64,000 bases of DNA from Streptomyces sp. NBC_01233 (GTDB taxonomy: Bacteria > Actinomycetota > Actinomycetes > Streptomycetales > Streptomycetaceae): positions 8,970,501 through 9,034,500 of the forward strand of contig NZ_CP108514.1 in the NCBI RefSeq assembly GCF_035989305.1, given 5' to 3'. Below are positions 1 through 28,214 of the stretch, piece after piece. Each line of letters begins with the position of its first letter. Position 1 is the stretch's first letter. Both the position numbers and the translations under genes were made by a program. The notes beneath the pieces are model-generated. The model was given only the letters and a program-made list of their open reading frames with translations. It was not told the DNA's origin and ran no database searches.

Positions 1-636
1 GACTTCGGTGGTGGGCTGGTCGACGTGGAGGGTGCGGGGGAGGACGCCGTGGTGCATGGCCTGGACCATTTTGATGATGCCGGCGGCGCCGGCGGCGGCT
101 TGGGTGTGGCCGATGTTCGATTTCACCGATCCGAGCCAGAGGGGTGTTTCGCGGTTTTGGCCGTAGGTGGCGAGGAGTGCTTGGGCTTCGATGGGGTCGC
201 CGAGGCGGGTGCCGGTTCCGTGGGCTTCGACGGCGTCGATGTCCGCCGGGGTGAGGCCGGCGTTGGCGAGTGCCTGCTGGATGACGCGTTGCTGGGAGGG
301 GCCGTTGGGTGCGGTGAGTCCGTTGGAGGCGCCGTCCTGGTTCACGGCGGATCCCCGCATTACGGCGAGGACGGGGTGGCCGTTTCGGCGGGCGTCGGAC
401 AGCCGCTCGAGGAGGAGGAGTCCTATGCCTTCGCCCCAGCCGGTGCCGTCGGCGGAGTCGGAGAAGGCCTTGCACCGTCCGTCCGCCGAAAGTCCGCGTT
501 GGCGGCTGAATTCGATGAAGGTGGTGGGGGTGGACATGATGGTGACGCCGCCGGCGAGGGCCATGGTGCATTCGCCGTTGCGTAGTGCTTGGGCTGCGAG
601 GTGGAGGGCGACGAGGGACGAGGAGCAGGCGGTGTC
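1..636. repeat. PKS intragenic repeat R3, KS half of module 6
   Basis: Matches 9010-9645 in module 4 (offset 9009) up to the codons just beyond the KS active-site cysteine. Shorter versions of the same KS block occur at 14365-14873 (module 3) and 19495-19916 (module 2). The left end is cut by the window. Confidence 0.88.
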
Positions 637-3600
637 CACGGTGACCGCCGGCCCCTCCAGCCCAAGGGCGTACGCCACTCGACCGGAGATGACGCTCGTC
701 GTGTTGCCGGTGAGGAGATATCCCTGGGTGCCCTGGACACCATCACCCAACAGCGAGACGTAGTCCTGGCCGTTGCCGCCGATGAACACACCGGTCCGGC
801 TCCCACTCAGCGTGCGCGGGTTGATCCCGGATCGTTCGAACAGCTCCCAGGCGGATTCCAGCAACAGCCGCTGCTGCGGGTCCATTGCCAGGGCTTCGCG
901 GGGGGAGATGCCGAAGAACTCGGCGTCGAACTCCGCCGCGTCGTAGAGGAAGCCGCCAGAGGTGGTGACGCTGCTGCCCGACGTGTCCGGCGCCGTGTCG
1001 AACAGAGCGCTCAGGTCCCAGCCGCGGTCGGTGGGGAACGGTGATATGGCGTCGCTGCCCTCGCGTACGAGGTTCCACAGGTCCTCGGGAGTGCGCACGC
1101 CTCCCGGGTAGCGGCAGCTCATGCCGACGATCGCCAGGAGCTCGTCGGTTTCGGCAGCAGGTGTGTGCGCGGGTGCCACAACGTGCTGCTCGTCGCCGAA
1201 GTGGGACGCCAGGTGGGACACGAGTTGCTGTGGTGTCGGGTGGTCGAAGACGAGGGTTGCGGGCAACGTGACCCCGAGCATGCTGCTGAGCCTGCCGCGC
1301 AGTTCCACGGCGGTGAGCGAGTCGAAGCCCATGTCGCGGAACGCGCGGTCGGTCTCGACATCGCCGGAGGTGGCGTGCCCGAGTACCGCCGCCGCTTCGG
1401 TGACGACCGTGGTCAGCAGCCAAGCTCGCCGCTCGTCCGGGGCGAGCGCGGACAACCGATGACGCGGCCCGATTTCCGCTTGCTCGTCCTCAACGGGCGC
1501 GAAATCGGACAGTAAGGGGCTGGGGCGGGTGGAGGTGAACGTGGGAAGGAAGACATCCCACCGTACGTCGGCGACGGTGACACACGTCTCCCCCTTGTGG
1601 AGGACGTGTTCCAGCGCCGAGACCGCCAGCTCCGGTGACATTGCCGGCAGTCCGCGTCGACGCGCGAACTCCCCGGCCTCCCCCACGGCCATCCCGCCTT
1701 CGGCCCATGGCCCCCAGGAGACGGAGGTCGCGACCAGGCCCCGGTCCCGGCGCCGCTGCGCGAGCGAATCGAGGTAGGCGTTGGCGGCTCCGTAAGCTGC
1801 CTGCCCGCCGGTGCCCCAGACACCCGAGACGGACGAGAACAGGATGAAGGCGTCGAGCTTCCGGTCGGTGGTGAGCTCGTCGAGGTGCGCGGCACCGGCG
1901 GCCTTCGCTCCCACAATCCGGGCGAACTCGCCGATTCCGGTTTCCTCCAGGGAGGTCAGCTGGCCGACACCGGCCGTGTGGACGACGCCGGTCAGCGGCC
2001 GGTCCTCGGGAATCGTCGCAAGCAGGTTCGCGAGCGCAACGCGGTCGGTGACGTCACACGCGGCTATGGTCACGGCCGCGCCCAGGGCGGTCAGTTCCGC
2101 CTCCAGTTCCGCGACGCCCGGAGCGTCCGCGCCACGGCGGCTCACCAGCAGCAGGTGCTCGGCTCCCTTTCCCGCCAACCAACGGGCCACGTGGGTGCCA
2201 AGTGCTCCGGTCCCGCCCGTGATCAGGACGGTGCCGCGTGGGGTCCACTCGGCGCCATCGCCGCCATGCGGAGCCGGGGTCAGCCGACGGGCGAACACTC
2301 CAGAGGCACGCAGGGCGAGTTGGTCCTCGGCGGACCGATCGGCGAGCAGGGTGAGCAGGCGCATGAGCGCGCGCCGGTCGAGCGACGCGGGCAGGTCGAT
2401 GAGGCCGCCCCAGCCCTGGGGCCACTCGAGGGCGACCGCGCGGCCGAGACCCCATACCTGGGCCTGTGCCGCGGAGCCCAGCCTCTCAGAGCGTCCGGTC
2501 GCCACCGCGCCGCGGGTCAGGCACCACAGCGGAGCGGAGAACCCGACAGCCTGAAGCGTCTTGACCAGGGCGACCGTGGCGGCGAGTCCGCGCGACAGGA
2601 CCGGGTGCACCTCATCGGGTTCGTCGTCGAAGGCGAGGAACGAGAGCACACCGGTGAGGTCGGCGCAGTCGCCCACCTCGGTGCCGTGGACGACCCGGAG
2701 TTCGGCACCCCCGTCGCGCAGGGCGGCGAGCACTGCCTCCACGACAGGATCGTCACGATGGCTGGCCGGCACCACTGCGAGCCACGATCCCGCAGGCGGC
2801 CGGGGCGTGTTGGAGGCAAGCGGAGTCCAGGAGACACGGTACTGCCACGAGTCCACGACGGACTGTTCACGCTGGCGGCGACGCCACTGGGCGAGTGCGG
2901 GGAGGGTCGCCGTGAGCGCTTGGTCCGGTATCCGCAGCGCCTCGGCCAGTACCGCGAAGTCCTCGCGCTCGACGGCCTCCCAGAACTGGGAATCGGACCC
3001 GGTCGTGGCGGTGTCTACGGCTTCGGACGAGGTCTGCTCGAGCCAGTAGTGGTGGTGTTGGAAGGGGTAGGTGGGGAGGGGTGTGGTGTGGGGGTGGGTG
3101 TGGTTGTAGTAGGTGGTCCAGTTGGGGTTGGTGCCTTGGGTGGTGAGGTGGGCGAGGGTGGTGGTGATGGTGTGGGTTTCGGGGTGTTTGTGGTGGAGGG
3201 TGGGGTGGGTGTTGGTGGGGAGGTGGGGGGTGAGTGTGGTGTTGGGGCCGATTTCGAGGTAGGTGGTGTGGTTTTGGTTGGTGAGGGTGGTGATGGCGTC
3301 GGCGAAGCGGACGGTGTTGCGGGCGTGTTGGATCCAGTAGTCGGGGGTGGCCATGGTGGTGGGGGTGATGGGTTGGCCGGTGAGGGTGGAGATGAGGGGG
3401 ATGGTGGGTGGGTGGTAGGTGAGTTGTTCGAGGGTGGTGCGGAATTCGTTGAGGATGGGTTCCATGAGGGGGGAGTGGAAGGCGTGGGAGACGTGGAGTT
3501 GTTTGGTGTGGTGGCCTGTTTGGCGGGCTTGTTCGGTGATGGTGTTGACGGCTGTTTTGTCGCCGGAGATGACGAGGCTGGTGGGGCTGTTGATGGCGGC

Positions 3601-6600
3601 GATGGCGATCTGGCCGGTGTAGTCCTCGAGGAGGGGTAGGACGTCGGTTTCGGGGAGGTTGATGGATGCCATGGTGCCGTTGGGGGGGAGGGTTTGCATG
3701 AGGCGTGCGCGGGTGGTGATGAGGGTGGCGGCGTCGTTGAGGGTGAGGATGCCGGCGATGTGTGCGGCGCTGATTTCGCCGATGGAGTGGCCGGTGAGGG
3801 TGGTGGGGTGGATGCCCCAGGATTCCCAGAGTCGGTAGAGGGCGGTGTGGAGGGCGAAGAGGGCGGGTTGGGCGTATTGGGTTTGGTTGATGAGTTCGGG
3901 GTCGGTGTTGTTGGTGCCGAAGATGATGTCGTGGAGGGGGTGGGGGAGGTGGGGGTCGATGGCGGCGCAGGCGGTGTCGAAGGCGTCGGCGTAGGCGGGG
4001 TAGGTGTTGTAGAGCTGTTGGCCCATGGCGTGGCGTTGGGTGCCTTGGCCGGAGAAGATCATGGCGAGGCGGTTGTTGTCGGTGGCGCGGCCGGTGATGA
4101 CGGTGGGGGCGGGCTCGTTGTTGGCGAATGCGGTGAGTGCCCGCAGGCGCTCGGGGGTGTCGCCCGTCACGAGTACGGCTCGTTCGGCCAACGCTGTGCG
4201 GGTGGTGGCCAGCGAGTAGCCGACGTCGAGTACTGAGGCGTCCTCGGGCAGTTCGGCGGCAAGGCGCGCTGCCTGCGCGCGCAGTGCCGCCTGATCCCGG
4301 CCGGAGAGCAGCCAGGGGATGACCGGCAGGGTGGTCGGAGCGGCGGGCTGCTCGGCCGGCTCCTCAACGGTCTCGGGCACCTGTTCCAGGATCACGTGTG
4401 CGTTCGTGCCACTCACACCGAATGCCGACACACCCGCCCGGCGAGGCCGGTCGGTGTCCGGCCACTGCCGCTCTTCAGTGAGCAGTTCCACGGCACCTGT
4501 CGACCAGTCGACGTGTGATGTCGGCTCGTCGACGTGCAGCGTGCGCGGCAGCACGCCGTGGCGCATGGCCATCACCATCTTGATCACACCCGCCGCACCC
4601 GCCGCGGACTGGGTGTGGCCGATGTTCGACTTCACCGATCCGAGCCAGAGGGGTGTCTCACGGTCCTGGCCGTAGGTGGCGAGGAGGGCCTGGGCTTCGA
4701 TGGGGTCGCCGAGGCGGGTGCCGGTTCCGTGGGCTTCGACGGCGTCGACGTCCCCCGGCGTGAGGCCGGCGTTGGCGAGTGCCTGCTGGATGACGCGCTG
4801 CTGGGAGGGGCCGTTGGGGGCACTGAGGCCGTTGGAGGCACCGTCCTGATTCACGGCCGTGCCACCCACGATGGCGAGGACGGGGTGACCGTTTCGCCGG
4901 GCATCCGAGAGGCGCTCCAGTACCATGACGCCGGCACCCTCGCCCCAGCCGGTGCCGTCCGCCGCGTCCGAGAACGCCTTGCAGCGGCCGTCGGCGGACA
5001 GCCCGCGCTGACGGCTGAATTCCACGAACGCCGCCGGGGTCGCCATGACGGTCACCCCGCCCGCGAGCGCGAGCGAGCACTCACCGCTGCGCAAGGCCTG
5101 GGCCGCGAGATGCAGGGCGACGAGGGACGACGAGCACGCGGTGTCGATGGTCACCGCCGGCCCTTCGAGCCCGAAGGAGTACGCGATACGTCCGGAGATG
5201 ACAGCGGTGGAGGCGCCGGTGAGGACGTAGCCTTCGGCGCTCTGGCCGGCGGCGCCCCCTACGTAGTGTGAGGTGGCGGCTCCGACGAACACGCCCGTCT
5301 GGCTCTCGCGCAGGTCCTCGATCGCGATTCCGGCCCGCTCGAAGGCCTCCCAGGAGATCTCCAGCAACAGCCGCTGCTGCGGGTCCATCACCAGCGCCTC
5401 GCGCGGCGAGATGCCGAACAGGGCGGCGTCGAAGCCGGCGGCGTCGACGAATGCCCCTTCCCGCGCGTACGTGGTGCCAGGACGGCTCAGCTCAGGGTCG
5501 TAGATCCCTTCGAGGTCCCAGCCCCGGTCAGTGGGAAAGTCCGACACGGCGTCACGGCCGTCGGCGATCAGTTCCCAGAGCCGCTCGGGAGTGTCGGCGC
5601 CGCCGGGGAAGCGACAGCTCATTGCGGTGATCACGATGGGATCGTCCGCGGCAGAGAGAGAGGCGTGGGCGACGGCCGACTGCGGCTCGGCACCGAGCAG
5701 CTGCCGCTTGAGCTGGGCCGCCAGGGATTCCGGCGAAGGGTGGTCGAAGACCACGGTGGCGGCCAGTGACAGCCCGGTCGCCGTCTTGAGTCGGTTTCGC
5801 AGTTGAACGGCGGTCAGAGAATCGAAGCCGAGGTCCCGGAACGCGGTGTGCGGCGCCACCTCTCGCCACTGCGTGTGCCCGAGCACCGAGGCGGCCTCGG
5901 TGCGCACGAGGTCGATGAGGGTGCGATCCTGCTCACCGGCGGTCAGTGAGGACAGGCGCTGCCGCAGGCCGCCTTCGTCGGCTGCCGTCTCGTCCCCGGC
6001 GACACCGTCCAGTGCGGCACGCGCCTCTGCCAGGTCGTTGATCAGCGGCTGGCGACGGGCCGAGCTGAGGGTCGGCGCGAAACGCTCCCAGGCGATGTCC
6101 GCGACCACGACGGTGGTGTCGTCGATGTCCAGCGAGCGCCGCAGAGCCTCGACCGCCAGAACCGGTTCCATCGCAGGCAGACCGATGCGCCGCAGCGACT
6201 CCGCAGCAGCGCCCTGGGCGGCCATGCCGTCGCCACCCCAGGTGCCCCACGCGATCGACAGCGCGTGCAGGCCGCGGTCACGGCGGTGCCGGGCGAGCGC
6301 GTCGAGGTAGGCGTTGGCCGCAGCGTACGCGCCCTGGCTGGCCCCGCCCCACACCCCGGCGCCGGAGGAGAACAGCACGAACGCGTCGAGCTCGACGTCT
6401 GCGAACGCCTCGTCGAGGTTCCGCGCCCCCAGGGCCTTGGCAGCGTACGCCTCTGCCAGCAGCTGGGCCCCGGTGTCCACGAGTGACGCGGTGGTGCCGA
6501 CACCCGCCGTGTGGAATACGGCCGTCACCTCCTTGCCGGTCGTGGCCAGCAACTCCGTCAGCGCTTCGCGGTCGGCGACGTCGCAAGCGACGACGTCCAC

Positions 6601-9600
6601 CCGGATACCGGGAGACCGCTGCTCCAGATCCGCCAGCAACTCGGTGACGCCGGAGGCCGCAGGACCCCGGCGGCTGGTGAGTACGAGATGGCTGACGCCG
6701 GTGCTGGCCAACCACTTCGCGACATGCGCCCCCAGGGCTCCCGTCCCACCGGTGACCAGTACCGCACCCGACGTGTCCCAGGTCTTTTCCGAGGAGGCGG
6801 ACGGCGTGCGAGCCAAGCGTCGGCTGAACACGCCTGAGGCGCGCACCGCAACCTGGTCCTCGGACGTGCCGGCCAGCACGGCCGCCAGCCGGGTTGTCGC
6901 CCGCTCGTCGGGCTCTTCCGGTAGATCGAGCAGTCCACCCCACCAATCCGGGTGCTCCAGCCCCGCCACCTGCCCGAGCCCCCAGACCCCGGCCTGCTCC
7001 GGCGTCCTGATGCGGTCGGACTGGCCGACGGAAACGGCGCCGGACGTCGCACACCAGACCGGTCCGGCCAAGCCCGTGCCCGCCGCAGCTTGCAGCAATG
7101 CCAGAGTGTCCTCTGCCGGGCGAGCGCCGAGCGCGAGCAGGGACAGGACACCGCCCGTGTACTCGACGGCGGTGATCTGTGTGGTCAGGCCCTCGAGGGT
7201 GGTGACGTCGGCCCCGCCCAGTACTGCACGCGCCGCGGCGACCCACGGAAGATCGGAGTGGTTGTCCGGGGCAACCACTAGCCACCTGCCGTCCGGCGCC
7301 GACTTGTGGGAGCCAGGCTGCGGGCGCCAACTGATCTGGTACCGCCATGCGTCGACTGCGGAGCGAGTGACCTGGCTGCGACGCCAGTCCGCAAGCAGAG
7401 ACAGTGCCGGGCGCAGCTCCTCTCGGCGGTCGCCGGCCGCGAGCATCGTCGCCAGCAGGTCGACGTCCTCGGCTTCCACCGTCTGCCAGAACTTCTGCTC
7501 CGTCTTGTCCTGCGGGGTGACGTTGGGCAGGCGTTCCGGTCCGTCGAGCCAGTAGTGGTGGTGTTGGAAGGGGTAGGTGGGGAGGGGGGTGTGGGTGGTG
7601 TGGGTGGTGTGGTGGGGGAGGTGGGTGGTCCAGGTGATGGGGAGGCCGTGGGTCCAGGCTTGGGCGGCGGAGGTGAGGAGTCGGGTGTGGGTGCCGTCGT
7701 GGCGGCGGAGGGTGCCTTGGACGTGGGCGGTGTCGGAGGTTTCTTGGATGGGGGCGGTGAGGACGGGGTGGGGGCTGGGTTCGATGTAGGTGGTGTGGCC
7801 GTGGGTGAGGAGGGTTTGGATGGTGGGGTGGAAGCGGACGGTGTTGCGGAGGTTTTGGTACCAGTAGTCGGGGGTGAGGTCGGTGCCGTTGAGGGGGGTG
7901 GCGGTGACGGTGGAGTAGAAGGTGGTGTGGCCTTGGTGGGGGGTGATGGGGGTGAGGGCTTGGTGGAGTTGGGTTTTGATGGTTTCGACGGCGGTGGTGT
8001 GGGAGGCGTAGTCGACGGGGATGCGGCGGAGGTGGGTGCCGTTGTTTTCGAGGGTGGTGAGGAGGTTTTCGAGGTCGTGTGGTGGGCCGGCGATGACGGT
8101 GGTGTTGGGGCCGTTGAGGGCTGCGATGTCGAGGGTGGGGTGGTGGGTGAGGTGGGTGTGGAGGGTGTCGGCGGGGAGGGAGATGGAGGCCATGGCGCCC
8201 TTGCCGGCGAGGTGTTGGGCGATGATTTGGCTGCGGAGGGCGACGATGCGGGCGCCGTCGGTGGGGGTGAGGATGCCGGCGACGCAGGCGGCGGCGATTT
8301 CTCCTTGGGAGTGGCCGATGACGGCGTCGGGGTGGATGCCCATGGCGTGCCAGGTGTCGGCGAGGGCGATCATGACGGCCCAGAGGGCGGGTTGGACGAT
8401 GTCGACGCGGTCGAGGCTTGGAGCGTTGGGTTCGCCGCGTAGTACGTCGGTGAGGGACCAGTCGATGTAGGGGGCGAGGGCGTCGGCGCTGCGGGCGATT
8501 GATTCGGCGAAGACGGTTGAGGTGTTGAGGAGTTCGGTGGCCATGCCTTCCCATTGGGAGCCTTGGCCGGGGAAGACGAAGACGGTTTTGCCGGTGGGTT
8601 CTGCGGTGTCCTGGATGGTGGGGGTGGTGAGTCCGGTGCGCAGGGTGTCGAGGGTGCTGCCGATGATGACGGCGCGGTGTTCGAAGGTGGCGCGGGTGGT
8701 GGCCAGGGCGTAGGCGATGTCGAGGGGGTTGCTGTCGTCGGTGAGGTGGTTGGTGAGGCGTTGGGCTTGTTCGGTGAGTGCTTGGGGCGTCTTCGCGGAC
8801 AGCACCCAGGGCACCACGGGCAGGGTGGTCGGTGTGGTGGGGGTGCTGGTGTCAGCTTCTTCGGTGTCGTCGGTGGGGGGTTGTTCGATGATGATGTGGG
8901 CGTTGGTGCCGCTGACGCCGAAGGAGGAGATGCCTGCCCGGCGGGGGTGGTTGGTGTCGGGCCAGGGCTGGTTTTCGGTGAGGAGTTCGACGGCGCCGGT
9001 GGTCCAGTCGACTTCGGTGGTGGGCTGGTCGACGTGGAGGGTGCGGGGGAGGACGCCGTGGTGCATGGCCTGGACCATTTTGATGATGCCGGCGGCGCCG
9101 GCGGCGGCTTGGGTGTGGCCGATGTTCGATTTCACCGATCCGAGCCAGAGGGGTGTTTCGCGGTTTTGGCCGTAGGTGGCGAGGAGTGCTTGGGCTTCGA
9201 TGGGGTCGCCGAGGCGGGTGCCGGTTCCGTGGGCTTCGACGGCGTCGATGTCCGCCGGGGTGAGGCCGGCGTTGGCGAGTGCCTGCTGGATGACGCGTTG
9301 CTGGGAGGGGCCGTTGGGTGCGGTGAGTCCGTTGGAGGCGCCGTCCTGGTTCACGGCGGATCCCCGCATTACGGCGAGGACGGGGTGGCCGTTTCGGCGG
9401 GCGTCGGACAGCCGCTCGAGGAGGAGGAGTCCTATGCCTTCGCCCCAGCCGGTGCCGTCGGCGGAGTCGGAGAAGGCCTTGCACCGTCCGTCCGCCGAAA
9501 GTCCGCGTTGGCGGCTGAATTCGATGAAGGTGGTGGGGGTGGACATGATGGTGACGCCGCCGGCGAGGGCCATGGTGCATTCGCCGTTGCGTAGTGCTTG

Positions 9601-10251
9601 GGCTGCGAGGTGGAGGGCGACGAGGGACGAGGAGCAGGCGGTGTCGATGCTGACGGCGGGGCCTTCGAGGCCGAAGGTGTAGGAGATTCGGCCGGAGGCG
9701 ATGCTGGCTGCGCTGCCGTTGCCGAGGTGTCCGGCTGCTTCTTCGGGGGCGTGGGTGAAGCGGGCGGCGTAGTCGTTGTACATGATGCCGGTGAAGACGC
9801 CGGTGCGGCTGCCGCGTAGTGAGCGTGGGTTGATGCCGGCACGTTCGAAGGTTTCCCAGGAGGTTTCCAGCAACAGCCGCTGCTGGGGGTCCATCGCCAG
9901 TGCCTCGCGGGGGGAGATGCCGAAGAGGCCGGCGTCGAACTCCGCTGCGTCGTGCAGGAACCCGCCCTCACGGCAATAGGTGGTACCCGGGACGTCTGGG
10001 TCGTCGCCGAAGAGGTCGGACAGCGGCCACCCGCGGTTCTCCGGGAAGAAGGAGACGGCGTCGACGCCGGAGGAAACCAGGTTCCATAGCTCCTCCGGTG
10101 CGGTCACCCCACCGGGGTAGCGGCACGCCATCGCCACGATCGCGATGGGCTCGCGATCGCGGTTCTCCACCTTTGCGAGCTGTTCCTTCGTCCGCTGAAG
10201 GTCAGTCGTGACGCGCTTGAGGTAGGTGAAGAGCTGCTCTTCCTGCGTCAT
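1..10251 (-). CDS. Type I modular PKS, modules 4, 5 and start of 6 (3' end lost)
   Basis: Extends the chain delivered by the upstream PKS. It starts at ATG 10251 (AGGTGG upstream), 48 bp after that gene's stop, and is open in frame to position 1 (3417 codons). Residues 1-35 form a charged docking helix beginning MTQEEQLFTYLKR. Module 4: KS (active Cys206), AT about 550-880 (GHSQG and YASH, methylmalonyl), KR about 1180-1370 with no LDD and a Trp eight residues before the catalytic Tyr (A-type), ACP near 1475 (GFDSL). Module 5: KS (Cys1706), AT about 2040-2380 (GHSIG and HAFH, malonyl), A-type KR about 2680-2860, ACP near 2975. Module 6: KS from about 3045 (Cys3209), cut by the window edge. 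No DH or ER is seen in modules 4 and 5, so both should leave hydroxyls. Large parts of KS and AT are near-identical to other modules. Confidence 0.97.
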   Translation of the reverse strand, partial: MTQEEQLFTYLKRVTTDLQRTKEQLAKVENRDREPIAIVAMACRYPGGVTAPEELWNLVSSGVDAVSFFPENRGWPLSDLFGDDPDVPGTTYCREGGFLHDAAEFDAGLFGISPREALAMDPQQRLLLETSWETFERAGINPRSLRGSRTGVFTGIMYNDYAARFTHAPEEAAGHLGNGSAASIASGRISYTFGLEGPAVSIDTACSSSLVALHLAAQALRNGECTMALAGGVTIMSTPTTFIEFSRQRGLSADGRCKAFSDSADGTGWGEGIGLLLLERLSDARRNGHPVLAVMRGSAVNQDGASNGLTAPNGPSQQRVIQQALANAGLTPADIDAVEAHGTGTRLGDPIEAQALLATYGQNRETPLWLGSVKSNIGHTQAAAGAAGIIKMVQAMHHGVLPRTLHVDQPTTEVDWTTGAVELLTENQPWPDTNHPRRAGISSFGVSGTNAHIIIEQPPTDDTEEADTSTPTTPTTLPVVPWVLSAKTPQALTEQAQRLTNHLTDDSNPLDIAYALATTRATFEHRAVIIGSTLDTLRTGLTTPTIQDTAEPTGKTVFVFPGQGSQWEGMATELLNTSTVFAESIARSADALAPYIDWSLTDVLRGEPNAPSLDRVDIVQPALWAVMIALADTWHAMGIHPDAVIGHSQGEIAAACVAGILTPTDGARIVALRSQIIAQHLAGKGAMASISLPADTLHTHLTHHPTLDIAALNGPNTTVIAGPPHDLENLLTTLENNGTHLRRIPVDYASHTTAVETIKTQLHQALTPITPHQGHTTFYSTVTATPLNGTDLTPDYWYQNLRNTVRFHPTIQTLLTHGHTTYIEPSPHPVLTAPIQETSDTAHVQGTLRRHDGTHTRLLTSAAQAWTHGLPITWTTHLPHHTTHTTHTPLPTYPFQHHHYWLDGPERLPNVTPQDKTEQKFWQTVEAEDVDLLATMLAAGDRREELRPALSLLADWRRSQVTRSAVDAWRYQISWRPQPGSHKSAPDGRWLVVAPDNHSDLPWVAAARAVLGGADVTTLEGLTTQITAVEYTGGVLSLLALGARPAEDTLALLQAAAGTGLAGPVWCATSGAVSVGQSDRIRTPEQAGVWGLGQVAGLEHPDWWGGLLDLPEEPDERATTRLAAVLAGTSEDQVAVRASGVFSRRLARTPSASSEKTWDTSGAVLVTGGTGALGAHVAKWLASTGVSHLVLTSRRGPAASGVTELLADLEQRSPGIRVDVVACDVADREALTELLATTGKEVTAVFHTAGVGTTASLVDTGAQLLAEAYAAKALGARNLDEAFADVELDAFVLFSSGAGVWGGASQGAYAAANAYLDALARHRRDRGLHALSIAWGTWGGDGMAAQGAAAESLRRIGLPAMEPVLAVEALRRSLDIDDTTVVVADIAWERFAPTLSSARRQPLINDLAEARAALDGVAGDETAADEGGLRQRLSSLTAGEQDRTLIDLVRTEAASVLGHTQWREVAPHTAFRDLGFDSLTAVQLRNRLKTATGLSLAATVVFDHPSPESLAAQLKRQLLGAEPQSAVAHASLSAADDPIVITAMSCRFPGGADTPERLWELIADGRDAVSDFPTDRGWDLEGIYDPELSRPGTTYAREGAFVDAAGFDAALFGISPREALVMDPQQRLLLEISWEAFERAGIAIEDLRESQTGVFVGAATSHYVGGAAGQSAEGYVLTGASTAVISGRIAYSFGLEGPAVTIDTACSSSLVALHLAAQALRSGECSLALAGGVTVMATPAAFVEFSRQRGLSADGRCKAFSDAADGTGWGEGAGVMVLERLSDARRNGHPVLAIVGGTAVNQDGASNGLSAPNGPSQQRVIQQALANAGLTPGDVDAVEAHGTGTRLGDPIEAQALLATYGQDRETPLWLGSVKSNIGHTQSAAGAAGVIKMVMAMRHGVLPRTLHVDEPTSHVDWSTGAVELLTEERQWPDTDRPRRAGVSAFGVSGTNAHVILEQVPETVEEPAEQPAAPTTLPVIPWLLSGRDQAALRAQAARLAAELPEDASVLDVGYSLATTRTALAERAVLVTGDTPERLRALTAFANNEPAPTVITGRATDNNRLAMIFSGQGTQRHAMGQQLYNTYPAYADAFDTACAAIDPHLPHPLHDIIFGTNNTDPELINQTQYAQPALFALHTALYRLWESWGIHPTTLTGHSIGEISAAHIAGILTLNDAATLITTRARLMQTLPPNGTMASINLPETDVLPLLEDYTGQIAIAAINSPTSLVISGDKTAVNTITEQARQTGHHTKQLHVSHAFHSPLMEPILNEFRTTLEQLTYHPPTIPLISTLTGQPITPTTMATPDYWIQHARNTVRFADAITTLTNQNHTTYLEIGPNTTLTPHLPTNTHPTLHHKHPETHTITTTLAHLTTQGTNPNWTTYYNHTHPHTTPLPTYPFQHHHYWLEQTSSEAVDTATTGSDSQFWEAVEREDFAVLAEALRIPDQALTATLPALAQWRRRQREQSVVDSWQYRVSWTPLASNTPRPPAGSWLAVVPASHRDDPVVEAVLAALRDGGAELRVVHGTEVGDCADLTGVLSFLAFDDEPDEVHPVLSRGLAATVALVKTLQAVGFSAPLWCLTRGAVATGRSERLGSAAQAQVWGLGRAVALEWPQGWGGLIDLPASLDRRALMRLLTLLADRSAEDQLALRASGVFARRLTPAPHGGDGAEWTPRGTVLITGGTGALGTHVARWLAGKGAEHLLLVSRRGADAPGVAELEAELTALGAAVTIAACDVTDRVALANLLATIPEDRPLTGVVHTAGVGQLTSLEETGIGEFARIVGAKAAGAAHLDELTTDRKLDAFILFSSVSGVWGTGGQAAYGAANAYLDSLAQRRRDRGLVATSVSWGPWAEGGMAVGEAGEFARRRGLPAMSPELAVSALEHVLHKGETCVTVADVRWDVFLPTFTSTRPSPLLSDFAPVEDEQAEIGPRHRLSALAPDERRAWLLTTVVTEAAAVLGHATSGDVETDRAFRDMGFDSLTAVELRGRLSSMLGVTLPATLVFDHPTPQQLVSHLASHFGDEQHVVAPAHTPAAETDELLAIVGMSCRYPGGVRTPEDLWNLVREGSDAISPFPTDRGWDLSALFDTAPDTSGSSVTTSGGFLYDAAEFDAEFFGISPREALAMDPQQRLLLESAWELFERSGINPRTLSGSRTGVFIGGNGQDYVSLLGDGVQGTQGYLLTGNTTSVISGRVAYALGLEGPAVTVDTACSSSLVALHLAAQALRNGECTMALAGGVTIMSTPTTFIEFSRQRGLSADGRCKAFSDSADGTGWGEGIGLLLLERLSDARRNGHPVLAVMRGSAVNQDGASNGLTAPNGPSQQRVIQQALANAGLTPADIDAVEAHGTGTRLGDPIEAQALLATYGQNRETPLWLGSVKSNIGHTQAAAGAAGIIKMVQAMHHGVLPRTLHVDQPTTEV
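3041..4138. repeat. PKS intragenic repeat R2, malonyl AT of module 5
   Basis: About 1.1 kb matching 12848-13945 (offset 9807). It covers the malonyl AT from the post-AT YPFQHHHYWL motif back to the KS-AT linker. It is near-identical except for a patch at about 3609-3648 (TDVLPLLEDYTGQI here, DQIQPLLENHTHNV in module 3) and scattered single changes near 4127. Confidence 0.9.
7541..9431. repeat. PKS intragenic repeat R1, copy in module 4
   Basis: About 1.89 kb that reads as identical, by eye, to 18026-19916 in module 2 (constant offset 10485). It spans the C-terminal half of KS, the KS-AT linker and the whole methylmalonyl AT. One edge is exactly the post-AT motif coding YPFQHHHYWL; the other lies in KS near the LLLERLSD segment. 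Indicates recent gene conversion between modules of two different genes. Confidence 0.9.
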
Positions 10252-10299
10252 GCATTACCACCTGTGGTTCGTTTGCTGTGGGAGGGGGCGGTTGGGACT

Positions 10300-28170
<17,871 letters not shown>

Positions 28171-28214
28171 TCTGTTCCCTCTTCCGCTTGCGAGATTGAT
28201 GGCCGTGCGCGTCG

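Noticed and set aside
7560..8200. CRISPR-like or simple-sequence array in GGTGGTGTGG-rich DNA
   Set aside because: The GT/GG-rich tract is codon bias (His, Thr, Pro) of an AT domain. There are no regular spacers and translation is continuous.
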